From assembly GCA_964444825.1 (NCBI GenBank), contig CAYUIS010000026.1, positions 1 to 45,471 of the forward strand: a DNA stretch of 45,471 nt. The letters run 5' to 3'. Origin of the DNA: CAYUIS01 sp964444825 (GTDB lineage: Bacteria > Chloroflexota > Anaerolineae > B4-G1). The notes beneath the pieces are model-generated. The model had not been told where the DNA came from and made no database searches. It worked only from the letters and a program-made list of their open reading frames with translations. Within the stretch, counting starts at the first letter, position 1; the number at the start of each line of letters is the position of its first letter. The translations under genes and the position numbers were made by a program. Shown in pieces: positions 31,990 to 41,302 of the stretch.

Positions 31990-32400
31990 CTACTCACCTG
32001 GTTCTTTTTTCTCTTCCTGCCTCAGATGATCGATCAGGCCCTGCATCTCAACGTTGATCCATTCGAGGGCAGAGAGCACATGCGGCTGTACGTCGTGCAA
32101 ACCTTTCTGGGCTGCTGCCCGCGCTGACGTGGCCATCTTTTCCATATCACTGCGCGCCTGCTGGGCCTCGGGCGAGGCGCTGGCCTCCCTGACCGCTTGA
32201 TCAATATCCTGGACCATAGACTCCAGGCCCGCCCGCATATTCTCCAGGTGTTGACGGTTCTCCTCGCTCTCCCAGACGGTACGAAAAGCCGTGGCCAGGC
32301 TCTCGCCCAATGCCTGAAACTGCCTACCAACCTCGACCCAAGTCTCGTCGACCGTCTGTTTGCCGGTGCTGTGTTCATCTCCCACGCGTTCGTCGGTCAT
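31990..32400 (-). CDS. Small helical (coiled-coil) protein, unrecognised
   Basis: 136 residues, no family assigned. Almost entirely charged and Ala/Gln-rich alpha helix, with long runs of heptad-like spacing (WVEVGRQFQALGESLATAFR, then MVQDIDQAVREASASPEAQQ), no cysteine and no membrane segment. The product is soluble and probably elongated. The ATG at 32400 follows AGGGGGTTTGGCT. It lies 28 bases before the MttB-like gene, so it may head that operon, and it is divergent from the histidine kinase gene. Confidence 0.75.
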   Translation of the reverse strand: MTDERVGDEHSTGKQTVDETWVEVGRQFQALGESLATAFRTVWESEENRQHLENMRAGLESMVQDIDQAVREASASPEAQQARSDMEKMATSARAAAQKGLHDVQPHVLSALEWINVEMQGLIDHLRQEEKKEPGE

Positions 32401-32616
32401 AGCCAAACCCCCTAGTTCGTCTGCAAGATGAATGCCTTTGCCCCTCGTCGCCCCGCCCCATACAAACGTACATCAGGCCGAATTTGGCGCGGGGCAGACC
32501 TAAGCGCGTAGAGTATACCCCAGCCGATGAGAGAGGGCAAATCTCCGGTCTTTTCCCGGCACCACAGACATCTCCAACATCAGATCGGCCTTCACTTGCC
32601 CACTTGCCCCGTTTTT

Positions 32617-32645
32617 TTGACTTCCACACAAAGCTCGATTATACT
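32617..32645 (+). promoter_or_regulatory. Predicted promoter of the histidine kinase
   Basis: TTGACT (32617-32622), 17-base spacer, TATACT (32640-32645), each 5/6, 27 bases before the ATG at 32673. Confidence 0.65.
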
Positions 32646-32672
32646 ATTGGCAAAATTACGGACGGTGTCAGG

Positions 32673-33829
32673 ATGGAAAAACTACTTGAGGCTCTAGGGC
32701 AATACGGCAAGGAACGAGAACTCGTGCCAGGCGAGGTACTGATCCGTCAGGGCTCGGCGAACGATGGCTTGTACTACCTCAAAAGGGGACGGCTAGGTGT
32801 GTACCGAGAGGATAAGAGCCAATTGTACTGCCTGTCGGAGATCACGCCAGGAGAAATGGTGGGGGAGCTTGGCGCTGCCACCGGACGTTCTCGCTCAGCT
32901 ACGGTAAAGGCCGAGGAAGAATCCTCCGTTGTCCACATCTCTGCAGCCGACTTTCGCCACGCGCTGGACGAGGCACCCGCTCTGATGGCGGAAGTCATCG
33001 ACCTGGTGGGGGAACGACTGACCGACGTGGACATCGTGCTGGTCACCCTCGACCGGTCATACCAGTACGCCACAGAACGCGTCCGGGCGCTGTCGTCAGA
33101 AAAAGAGCAACTGGAGGAACTCTTGCGTCTGCGAGAGGAACTGTCCGAACTGATCGTTCACGATCTCCGGAACCCACTGGCGGTGGTGTACGGCAGCATG
33201 GAGATCCTCCAGCGCGTGCCGCTCCCCGAGAGCGAGGCGGAATACGCGACCGCGGCGTTGGGGGCTATGGAGCGCTCAATACGCCGGATGCAACGGATGG
33301 TCGACACGCTGCTGGACATCACGTACCTGGAGACAGGGCAAGCGACGCTTCAGACAGAGCCGGTAGATATCGAGACCCTGGTCGACGAGGTGATGGCCGA
33401 GGAGTTGCCCTTGGCCCAGCACAGCGCGGTGACACTCGAGAGCAAGCTCCCCGCAGACCTGCCCCCGGTCCAGTCCGACAGGGACCTCCTTCTACGAGTG
33501 TTGTGCAATCTCGTGGATAACGGGCTAAAGTTCACCCACAAGGGGGGAAAAGTATGGATAGAGGTCCGACCCGAGCCCGAGTCACTGCGATTCGCGGTCG
33601 TGGACACGGGTCGCGGTATCCCTTTGAAGGACCGAATCCGCATATTCGAAAAGTTCACCCAGGTGCAAAGACAGGGGATGGCTAGAAGAGGTTCAGGCCT
33701 TGGGTTGGCCTTCTGCCGGATGGCCGTTGAGGCCCACGGCGGGCGCATCTGGGTCGAGGATGGCCCAGAGGGCAAAGGAAGCCGGTTTGTCTTCCTACTT
33801 CCCCGATCCGCAGAGGACTCGTCTGTGGA
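32673..33829 (+). CDS. Histidine kinase with N-terminal cyclic-nucleotide-binding domain (cut by gap)
   Basis: At least 385 residues, 3' end lost in the assembly gap. Residues 1-120 form a CRP-type beta-roll with the phosphate-binding cassette GELGAATGRSRSATV. Residues 128-165 are helical linker. The DHp domain has the phospho-His in LIVHDLRNPLAVV (about 160-172). The ATPase domain has the N box NLVDNGLKFT, G1 DTGRGIP, F box EKFTQV and G2 GSGLGLAF. There are no transmembrane helices, so a cytosolic sensor is predicted, regulated by a cyclic nucleotide or similar ligand. No response regulator lies next to it. The ATG at 32673 gives a short N-terminus before the beta-roll. The protein appears nearly complete before the gap (VFLLPRS). 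Confidence 0.88.
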
Positions 33830-33929
33830 NNNNNNNNNNNNNNNNNNNNNNNNNNNNNNNNNNNNNNNNNNNNNNNNNNNNNNNNNNNNNNNNNNNNNNN
33901 NNNNNNNNNNNNNNNNNNNNNNNNNNNNN
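33830..33929. other. Assembly gap (100 N)
   Basis: Exactly 100 unknown bases, the usual placeholder for a gap of unknown length. It separates the 3' ends of two convergent genes, so both stop codons and any terminator between them are missing. Confidence 0.99.
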
Positions 33930-35875
33930 TCCACAATCCGGCGCCACCCTTCCCCAACCGGCAGGGGCGGCAGCGCAAATGACAGCGGTTCCCAATACGC
34001 GTTGAGTATCACGTAGAGATGCTCTTCATCCTCTGGATGGTGCAGCTCAAATGCCAGGCTGTGCGAGTCGACTCCGCGATCCGGTCGTTCTAGCTCTACC
34101 CCGTGCCAGACGATGTGCGCTGCTTCATCCTGCTCAGTCTCCGCCCAGAACCGCTCTTGCCGAAGAATGGCGAGATCCCACGTAAAGCGTGTCAATCCCT
34201 GTACAAAGCGCAACAGTCCCTCATGCCGTCTCAGGTCACGCCAATCAAACCAACTGACCTCATTATCCTGGCAGTAGGTGTTGTTGTTTCCGCGCTGCGT
34301 TCGCCGCACCTCATCCCCCATCAACAGCATCGGCGTTCCCTGGGACACGAACAGGATCGTCAGCATATTCTTGATCTGGCGCAGGCGCAAGTTATCCACG
34401 TCCTGATCAGCGGACGGCCCTTCCACCCCGCAGTTCCAACTAAAGTTATCATCTGTTCCATCGCGGTTGTCCTCTCCGTTGGCTTGATTGTGTTTGTTAT
34501 TGTAGGAAACCAGGTCATTGAGCGTGAATCCATCGTGGCAGGTAACAAAGTTGATGCTACGGTTTGGCTCCCGATCTGGCTGCTGAAAGAGATCCGGGCT
34601 CCCCGTGATACGCGCCGCCAGCCGAAGGACGGTTCCCGGGTCTCCCTTGACAAAGCGCCGTACGTCGTCACGAAACTGCCCATTCCACTCCGCCCAGCGG
34701 TGCCCGATGAACGAGCCGACCTGGTAGAGCCCAGCGGCATCCCAGGCCTCAGCGATGATCTTGACGCCTGCCAGTACCGGGTCTGACTCGATCTCCCACA
34801 GGATTGGCGGATTCTCCAACGGCTCGCCATGTCCGTCTCGCGCCATCACCGATGCCAGATCGAAGCGGAAGCCATCTACGTGCATCTCCACTACCCAATG
34901 ACGCAGACAATCCATGATCAAACGCCGGACGATCGAGTGATTGGCATTGACCGTATTGCCGCATCCGCTATAGTCAGCATAGCGGGCCATGTCTTGCCTG
35001 AGAATATAGTAGGCCAGATTCTCCAGTCCTCGGAACGACTGGGTCGGTCCGGCATGGTCGCCCTCGGCGGTATGATTAAAGACCACGTCCAATATGACCT
35101 CAATGCCCGCCCGGTGCAGGGCCTTGACCATATCGCGGAACTCGCTCACCGGCGCCAGGGAGTCGGAGCTGGAGCAGTAGCCCTGATGAGGCGCAAAGAA
35201 CGACACGGGCGTATAGCCCCAGTAGTTGGTACGCCCGGGTGGGGCGTCCTGTGGATCGAACTGCTGGACCGGCAAGAGTTCCACCGCCGTGATTCCCAGC
35301 GATTGGAGATATGGGATTTTCTCGATCAGGCCAGCGTAGGTACCCCGTTTATCGGGCGCAACGCCCGAACTGGGATGTCGGGTAAAGCCCCCGACGTGGA
35401 GTTCATAGATCACGGTGCTGGCATAGGCCAAACGCACCAGCCCATCACCCTCCCAGTCGTAGGCGCCGGGATCTACCACCACCCCCTTCATCGCGTGGGA
35501 ACAATTGTCACCGGGACCCGCAGCCGCTTCACGGTCATAGTTCGCGCCCACTGCCACCGCGCGGGCATAGGGGTCCAGCAGCACCTTCTGGCCATCAAAC
35601 CGGAACCCACGCTGCGGCGCAAACTGTCCATGGGCGCGGTAAGCGTACAACTGCCCGGCACCAACACCCGGCAAAAAGACGTGCCAGTAATAGAACGTTC
35701 GGTTCTGTTCCGGATCCAACCGAATCACACGAGCGGGCTCGGGGGCGTCGGCGTCGTCGAACAGCAACAACTCGATCGTTTCACAGTTCTTGGAAAAGAT
35801 GGAAAAGTTGACGCCCTCGGGATAAACGGTCGCGCCCAAGGGAAAACTAGAACCCGGCAATACGTCTGAGCGCAT
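33930..35875 (-). CDS. glgX: Glycogen debranching enzyme GlgX (3' end missing)
   Basis: About 648 residues visible, family usually about 700. It trims alpha-1,6 branches from glycogen or limit dextrin. The N-terminal CBM48 domain covers about 1-150 (SSFPLGATVYPEGVNFSIFS). The GH13 catalytic domain follows, with EVILDVVFNHTAEGDH, DGFRFDLASV (nucleophile Asp), IIAEAWDAAG (acid/base Glu) and NFVTCHDGF (third acid). It is the last gene of the long minus-strand cluster, 15 bases after the MFS gene. The ATG at 35875 is preceded by GAAGGAAGGG. The C-terminal beta domain is cut by the gap, so the gene is not judged broken. Confidence 0.94.
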
Positions 35876-35890
35876 TTTCCCTTCCTTCAA

Positions 35891-37150
35891 TCACAAGTTG
35901 GTCACCGCCGTGTCAGGCTCCCGCAACACAAAGTTGCCCAGCAACCCTGCGCCGGAGATGATCAAGCCGCACACGAGGTAGATCGTTCGCAAGCCAATCA
36001 GTTCGCCCAAACCGGCTGCCGCTCCCATCGACACCATCGCCGCAGTCATCGTCAAGGCGTCAAAAGCGCTACCCACCCGGCCTCTCTTTAGGTCCGGCAC
36101 GGCCAACTGCATCATGGTCATCAAGGATGACTGCATGGGCACCAGGAGCACGCCGAGGAAGAAACTGCTGGCAACCACGTAGCCAAACGCAGGGGCAAGC
36201 CCCATCCCACATAGAGCCAGGCCGATGAAACCGAGCCCCCAGCCAATCATCATCGTCTTGCTCAGGCGCGAGGTCAAAAAAACCAGGCCGGCCCCACCTA
36301 CGACCATGCCGGCACCCTGAACCGAATCCACGATGCCCAACCCCACGGCTCCGATGCCAAATGTGCGCTCAAGAAAAGGGACCCACACCACCTGGAGAGC
36401 CCCAACGCCCAACTGCACGACTGCCATACAGATCAAGACGCCCACCAGGGTTCGATTGCCAAACAAATAGATCACTCCCTCGCGGATCTCGGCCCAGACA
36501 GCATCTATCCGCCCCCCTGCCGCCCGCTGCCCCTGCGTCGTGCGTGGCGCGACCATCATCGTTATGGCGACGGCCGAGACGACAAAGGTGGATGAATCGA
36601 TAACAAAGGCAACCCGCTCACCCCACAGACCAATGACAAAGCCCGCCAGGGCTCCGCCAACCAACAGGCCCACTGTCTGAACAATCTGCATCATCCCGTT
36701 GGCCACCAACAGATCGTCCTCATCCGGAACGAGCAGGGGCAGCATCGCGTTCTGGGCGGGAAAGAAAAAGCGGCTGACGCAGGACATCAGAAAGCCAACC
36801 ACATAGTAGATCCACACCTGATCCGCGGTCTGCACCAGCAGACAGAACAGCACCAGCAACGCGCGCAGCACGTCGGCAGCCACCATGGTCCACTTGCGAT
36901 TCCACCGATCCACAAATACACCGGCTACGGGGCCGAGAAACAACATCGGCAATGTGTTCGAGATCACCGACAATCCCACCGAAAGGGCCGAGCCGGTCAG
37001 GCGCTCCACCATAATGGGCACGGCCAGCCAGTTGAAATAGTCACCGATGAAGGAGACGGTCTGTCCCAACCACAGGCCCATAAAGCTGCGATTGCGTAAC
37101 AGGCGGCCATAGGCAGCCTGGCTACGAGATCCGGGATCAACAGTGTCCAT
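35891..37150 (-). CDS. MFS transporter, drug/siderophore-exporter-like (MFS_3 type)
   Basis: 419-residue permease with about 12 helices. The N-terminus LLRNRSFMGLWLGQTVSFIG DYFNWLA-type and the motif A loop GVFVDRWNRKWTMVAADVLR are typical of MFS_3 exporters. A second loop has EIREGVIYLFGNRTLVGV. It is located between the TIGR04076-like gene and glgX on the same strand with short gaps (76 and 15 bases). It may export a pathway product, but the substrate is not known. Confidence 0.88.
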   Translation of the reverse strand: MDTVDPGSRSQAAYGRLLRNRSFMGLWLGQTVSFIGDYFNWLAVPIMVERLTGSALSVGLSVISNTLPMLFLGPVAGVFVDRWNRKWTMVAADVLRALLVLFCLLVQTADQVWIYYVVGFLMSCVSRFFFPAQNAMLPLLVPDEDDLLVANGMMQIVQTVGLLVGGALAGFVIGLWGERVAFVIDSSTFVVSAVAITMMVAPRTTQGQRAAGGRIDAVWAEIREGVIYLFGNRTLVGVLICMAVVQLGVGALQVVWVPFLERTFGIGAVGLGIVDSVQGAGMVVGGAGLVFLTSRLSKTMMIGWGLGFIGLALCGMGLAPAFGYVVASSFFLGVLLVPMQSSLMTMMQLAVPDLKRGRVGSAFDALTMTAAMVSMGAAAGLGELIGLRTIYLVCGLIISGAGLLGNFVLREPDTAVTNL

Positions 37151-37226
37151 AGGAATGCAGGCTCACAACCGGCGTCTCAGATTTGCCCTCACCAGGGAAA
37201 AAGTCCTGCCACACCGTGGATTTCCC

Positions 37227-37889
37227 CTATCCGAGGCGATCTATGCGCATGATCACATTGCCCGCCGGATCGGGACAGATCAGGTGGCTATCGTGCGTCA
37301 GCCAATCGCCCTCCGCCCACGCACGCTGCTTGGCCGGCAGAAGCGGAAGGGCAGCGTGCAGCGCATAGAGGCAAAAGTGTCGATCGGCCGGGATGTAGAG
37401 CCGCCCACTGCGCAGAATAAAGTAATCCCCCGGCCGCATGCCCGAGGTACACTTGCCCCTGACCTCCTCCACCACCACCTGCAGGTCCTGCAGCGCCCCA
37501 TCGCTGCCATCCGCTGGTTGCCTCTCCGTTCCCCTGTGCGCCTGCCCCCGCACATCAGCGCTCCCCCGCTCCTGCGAACGAGGCGACACTGCCTTCCCCT
37601 GCTCGACCTTACCCACCCGCTCGATCTTGAAGATCACACGGCCCTCGGGATCGGGACACTGGGCGTGATGTACGCGCCACATCCAGTCCTCGTCCTCCTG
37701 CTCGGCGATCTCGCGCTCCTTGGGCGTGATGAGCGGCAGCACGCTCTGCAGCGCCCACAGGCAGATGTAGCCTCCCTCAGGAATCCTGATGTCCCCATCA
37801 CACACCGTGAAATAGTCGCCCGGTTTCATCGGAGGATCGGCCGTACATCTCCCCAGCACCTTGGACACGCCAACCTTCAGCTCATACAC
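37227..37889 (-). CDS. Duplicated TIGR04076-like protein
   Basis: 220 residues made of two copies of one domain. The first copy is about 1-92 (ELKVGVSKVLGRCTADPPMK, MKPGDYFTVCDG, YICLWALQSVLPLITPKERE, CPDPEGRVIFKIERV). The second is about 130-220 (QVVVEEVRGKCTSGMRPGDY, FCLYALHAALPLLPAKQRAW, CPDPAGNVIMRIDRL). The linker (about 95-128) is polar and low in complexity. Conserved Cys residues (GRC/GKC and CPDP) recur in each copy and could bind metal. The family is usually a single domain of unknown function. I recall it next to AOR or other redox genes, and here it follows AOR by 22 bases. Function unknown. Confidence 0.75.
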   Translation of the reverse strand: MYELKVGVSKVLGRCTADPPMKPGDYFTVCDGDIRIPEGGYICLWALQSVLPLITPKEREIAEQEDEDWMWRVHHAQCPDPEGRVIFKIERVGKVEQGKAVSPRSQERGSADVRGQAHRGTERQPADGSDGALQDLQVVVEEVRGKCTSGMRPGDYFILRSGRLYIPADRHFCLYALHAALPLLPAKQRAWAEGDWLTHDSHLICPDPAGNVIMRIDRLG

Positions 37890-37911
37890 GGCAAGTTCCC
37901 TCTGGCATTCG

Positions 37912-39831
37912 TCATTCCTCCCCCGTTGCCTGGAGTCCGTCCGGCTCCAGGTCCAACTCCGCCAGCTTTTCCCGCGTCGGCAAGCCGGTCCCTACGTCCC
38001 ACCCCCGAGCGCGGTAATACTCATCCAGCATCGGCTCCAATTCCAACACCGACCCGGCGCTGGGGCCGCTTCCCTCGGGCAGAGGCTGCTCGAGAAAACG
38101 CTTGGGCAGCGTGTCATCCTCGCGGGTGATGCCCTCCCGGGCGATGAAAAGCCTCTCCAGGTTTACGATACGCTCGCCGATGCGACGCACCTCCTCGCCA
38201 TCCATATCCCACCCCGTAGTGGCCTGGAGCAACTCTGCCGTCTCCTCCCAGTCCAGCACCTCCATGTTATTGTAGGTGTTTTTGCACACGCCTGTTGCAT
38301 CTGCAATCGCCGCCATCTCCTCAAAGTGCTTGACCACCAAACCCTTGCCCTTGTATTCCAGGCGGAAGGCGGTCTCTGGAATCCCATAGCGGCGTACGCC
38401 CTCCTCAGGGTCCTCCGAAAACTCGAACCAGGGCTCGGAGCGCAGGTGGTCGGCCCCCCGGCTGGCCACGGCATTTCCCAGTCCGTAGGCCTTGATGGTC
38501 CGCACGTCGGCCTGAAACACCTCCAGGCCCTTGCCGTGCATAGCAAACTCCTCCGAGCCGCGCCCCAACCGCTCGGCCGCCCGTTTGACCCCATCGGCCA
38601 GCAGATCGCCCAGTCCCTCCCGCCGGGCCACCCGGTGAATCAGGGCCAGGATGGCCTCGCCATTGCCCCAGGTGAGATCCAGGCCGTCGGCCTCCTCGCG
38701 TGAGAGCAGGCCGCGCTCGGTACACTCCATCGCCCAGGCGATGACCTCGCTGAGGGCGATCGCATCCAGGCCGTAGCGGTTGGCCAGGTCGATACATTTC
38801 AGCGCCAGCGCCAGGTCAGGGTTGCCCACGCGGGCGGTGAACCCGGCCAGGGGCTCGTACTCTGGCCCCTCCATACGCAGGCCGGGAAAGCGGGGATCGT
38901 CCACCACCAGGAAACGGCTGCAGGGGATGGTGCAGGCGAAACAGGCCTTGCTCTTGATCTTGTACATTGCCTCGATGGTCTCTCCGCTCACCGCATCCGC
39001 CGCCTCAAAGCGGCCGTGCTGGAAATGGCGCGTGGGCAGGCCGCCGATGCTGTCGAGGGCTTTGATGAGCTTGGTGGTGCCCAGCCGGCAGCGAATCTCG
39101 TATTCGGGATGGCCATAGATCACCCCGTCCAGCCGCTCGATGATCTCGTTAAAGTGGGCCATATCGGCCACCGGAAAAGAGCCGGTGCCCCGCACAGCCA
39201 CAGCCTTGAGGTTCTTGGCGGCCATCACCGTGCCCATGCCGGTGCGGGCGGCAGGACGGTTGAGGTTGACAAACACCCCGGCAAAACGCACCCCGTTCTC
39301 CGCCCCCTGGCCCACGGTAGCTACCTGGACATCGGGATCGCCCAACTCCTGGTGAATCGCTGCGGTCGCGTCCCACACATCCTTGCCCCACAGTCCTCGG
39401 GCATCCCGCAACTCCACCACGTCGTCCCTTATCCAGAGATACACCGGGTGATCCGCCCGGCCGTGGATAAGCACCTGATCATATCCAGCGAACTTGAGCT
39501 CGGGGCCGAAAAAGCCGCCAGCGTTAGAGTCACCCAGGATCCCGGTTTGAGGCGACATCGCGGTGACGTTAAACCGCGCACCGCCGGGAAAGAGCGTCCC
39601 CACCAGCGGGCCGACGCCAAAGACCAACAGGTTCTGCGGTGAGAGCCCGTCGGTGTGGGGCGGCAGTTCGTCCCACAGACGCTTCACGTTCAGCCCTCGC
39701 CCGCCAAGAAAGGCCCGGGCCAGGTGCTCCTCGGTAGGATGACGGTGAACGGCGCCGTCGCTCAGGTTTATGCGCAGAACGGTGCCGCCGTAACCGTACA
39801 GCGTACGTGAGACGTCAGGACTTGGCGGCAT
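37912..39831 (-). CDS. Aldehyde:ferredoxin oxidoreductase (AOR, tungsten type)
   Basis: 639-residue cytosolic enzyme of the AOR family that oxidises aldehydes to acids and reduces ferredoxin using a tungsto-bis-pterin and a 4Fe-4S cluster. The start MPPSPDVSRTLYGYGGTVLR leads into the family N-terminal domain (LGGRGLNVKRLW). The cluster cysteines are CxxCxxxC at 297-304 (ACFACTIPCSRF), with the fourth likely in GVCKNTYNN. Pterin-binding blocks such as ARTGMGTVMAAKNLKAVAVR are present. The ATG at 39831 overlaps the ferredoxin stop (TGATG), so electron transfer from AOR to that ferredoxin is very likely. The aldehyde is unknown. Confidence 0.93.
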   Translation of the reverse strand: MPPSPDVSRTLYGYGGTVLRINLSDGAVHRHPTEEHLARAFLGGRGLNVKRLWDELPPHTDGLSPQNLLVFGVGPLVGTLFPGGARFNVTAMSPQTGILGDSNAGGFFGPELKFAGYDQVLIHGRADHPVYLWIRDDVVELRDARGLWGKDVWDATAAIHQELGDPDVQVATVGQGAENGVRFAGVFVNLNRPAARTGMGTVMAAKNLKAVAVRGTGSFPVADMAHFNEIIERLDGVIYGHPEYEIRCRLGTTKLIKALDSIGGLPTRHFQHGRFEAADAVSGETIEAMYKIKSKACFACTIPCSRFLVVDDPRFPGLRMEGPEYEPLAGFTARVGNPDLALALKCIDLANRYGLDAIALSEVIAWAMECTERGLLSREEADGLDLTWGNGEAILALIHRVARREGLGDLLADGVKRAAERLGRGSEEFAMHGKGLEVFQADVRTIKAYGLGNAVASRGADHLRSEPWFEFSEDPEEGVRRYGIPETAFRLEYKGKGLVVKHFEEMAAIADATGVCKNTYNNMEVLDWEETAELLQATTGWDMDGEEVRRIGERIVNLERLFIAREGITREDDTLPKRFLEQPLPEGSGPSAGSVLELEPMLDEYYRARGWDVGTGLPTREKLAELDLEPDGLQATGEE

Positions 39832-40274
39832 CAAGTCAGCCTCTCTCGTCTTGCCCTGGCGCTCGTTCCGATGGCAGCATACGTGATCGCGCCGGTGGCG
39901 CAGCGCTTGACGCAGGCGGGGTCGCCACCACATAGGTCGCATATGAGGGCCAGGCCGGTCCCTGGATCCAGGGCCGCCATGCCAAAGGGACACGCATCGA
40001 CGCAGGCCGAGCAGCCGATGCAGTCGTCGGCCCGCAGCAGGACGGCTTCCGTGCGCTCATCTTTGTATAGAGCGCCGGTGGGGCAGGCCGCCACACAGGG
40101 CGCTCGCCGGCACAGCCGACAGACGTGAGGATGGTCCACGCCCAGGCGCTCGACCTTGCTCACCCGGATGCGGGCCGTCGCGGCGCCGAACCGCCCCTCG
40201 TGGTGAGCCACGCAGGCCACCTCGCAGGCCCGGCAGCCGCTACACACGTCCTCACAGACCTGGATCCGCTTCAC
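39831..40274 (-). CDS. Four-cluster ferredoxin-like electron carrier
   Basis: 147-residue protein with four groups of cysteines suited to 4Fe-4S clusters: CEDVCSGCRACEVAC, CRLCRRAPCVAACPTG, CIGCSACVDACPFG and CDLCGGDPACVKRC. The layout resembles HycB- and DmsB-type electron-transfer subunits. The GTG at 40274 is favoured because AGGAAGGACC precedes it. Its stop overlaps the AOR start by one base, marking it as the immediate redox partner of AOR, a pairing seen in many AOR loci. Confidence 0.92.
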   Translation of the reverse strand: MKRIQVCEDVCSGCRACEVACVAHHEGRFGAATARIRVSKVERLGVDHPHVCRLCRRAPCVAACPTGALYKDERTEAVLLRADDCIGCSACVDACPFGMAALDPGTGLALICDLCGGDPACVKRCATGAITYAAIGTSARARRERLT

Positions 40275-40313
40275 GGTCCTTCCTGTCTCGGATCGGATCA
40301 ACAGTCCAACCGC

Positions 40314-41219
40314 CTACACCATCTGCTTGACAAAGTTACGCAGGAGGCCGATCGCCTCAATCTCTATCAGCACCTCGTCCCCATCGTGCAAGGTGAAAGT
40401 GTCGTCGGGCACGATGCCGGTTCCGGTCAACAGCACAGCGCCCGGGAAAAAGTCGTTGTAGCGAGCCAGATAGCCGACCAGTTCGGTCAAGTCCCGATGG
40501 ATGTGGGCGGTACTGGTCTCGCCATAGAAGACGGCAGTCGAATCCCGTTGGATGGTCAGACGAATGCTCAGGTTTTGGCCATCCACGTCCACGTCGTTAT
40601 CCGCCAGGGTCACGACCGGCCCCAGGGCACAGGAGTGGCGATAGACCTTGGCCTGGGGCAAGTAGAGCGGATTCTCGCCCTCGATGTCCCGGCTGCTGAC
40701 ATCGTTGCCGATCGTGTAGCCGACGATATCCATACGGGGGTTCAGCACCAGCGCCAGTTCCGGCTCCGGAACGTTCCAGCGGCTATCACCCCGCAGCCCG
40801 ATCCAATCGTTAGGGCCGACGACCTTAAGCCCGATCGATTTGAAAAAGATCTCGGGGCGTTCGGCCTCGTACACCCTGACGTAAACCTCCTTCGACCGCG
40901 CCTCCCGCACCCGGGCCTCCCGGCTCCAGGCATAGGTGACACCGGCGGCCCATACCTCCTGCTCATCGACCGGCGGTAGCAGGTGCGGGACGTCTGGCCC
41001 AGGCGCGCGGTCCAGTTCGGCGTAGAGGTGGGCGGGCAGGGCGGATAGATCCACCTCTCGGAGTAACGTCCTGATTCCGGTCGTCGTCGATGCCCGCAGG
41101 AGGGCGGCCATCGTAGCAAAAAACGGCGCGCCGGTGGCGCTCAAGTCATAGATCGTCCCATCTACCACCTGGCCCAGACGCGCGCCTTGACCAGGGAGAA
41201 AAAAACGGCAAATCCTCAT
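40314..41219 (-). CDS. FAH-family 2-keto-3-deoxy-acid dehydratase-like enzyme
   Basis: 301-residue metal-dependent member of the fumarylacetoacetate hydrolase superfamily. Metal-ligand region PEPELALVLNPRMDIVGYTI (about 150-170) and the long block YTIGNDVSSRDIEGENPLYL match the group of 2-keto-3-deoxy-D-arabonate dehydratases and relatives, whose product is alpha-ketoglutarate semialdehyde. An N-terminal domain (about 1-80) precedes this. That product would be a substrate for an aldehyde oxidoreductase, and AOR is two genes downstream. The ATG at 41219 follows AGGAGGGTTGTG. Function is inferred from family blocks and context. Confidence 0.82.
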   Translation of the reverse strand: MRICRFFLPGQGARLGQVVDGTIYDLSATGAPFFATMAALLRASTTTGIRTLLREVDLSALPAHLYAELDRAPGPDVPHLLPPVDEQEVWAAGVTYAWSREARVREARSKEVYVRVYEAERPEIFFKSIGLKVVGPNDWIGLRGDSRWNVPEPELALVLNPRMDIVGYTIGNDVSSRDIEGENPLYLPQAKVYRHSCALGPVVTLADNDVDVDGQNLSIRLTIQRDSTAVFYGETSTAHIHRDLTELVGYLARYNDFFPGAVLLTGTGIVPDDTFTLHDGDEVLIEIEAIGLLRNFVKQMV

Positions 41220-41302
41220 ATCACAACCCTCCTCCCTCCTCCTTCTCGCTTCCCCCCTGCCCGAGCAGTCCGATCCGCGATCCGATCAACTCAGCCCCCT
41301 GC

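Noticed and set aside
34829..35869. Plus-strand open frame of 346 codons
   Set aside because: Mirror frame of glgX; composition is typical of antisense frames in GC-rich genes.
37143..38129. Plus-strand open frame of 328 codons
   Set aside because: Antisense to the TIGR04076-like and AOR genes; rich in Pro, Arg and His, with no motif.
40125..40979. Plus-strand open frame of 284 codons
   Set aside because: Antisense to the ferredoxin and FAH-type genes.
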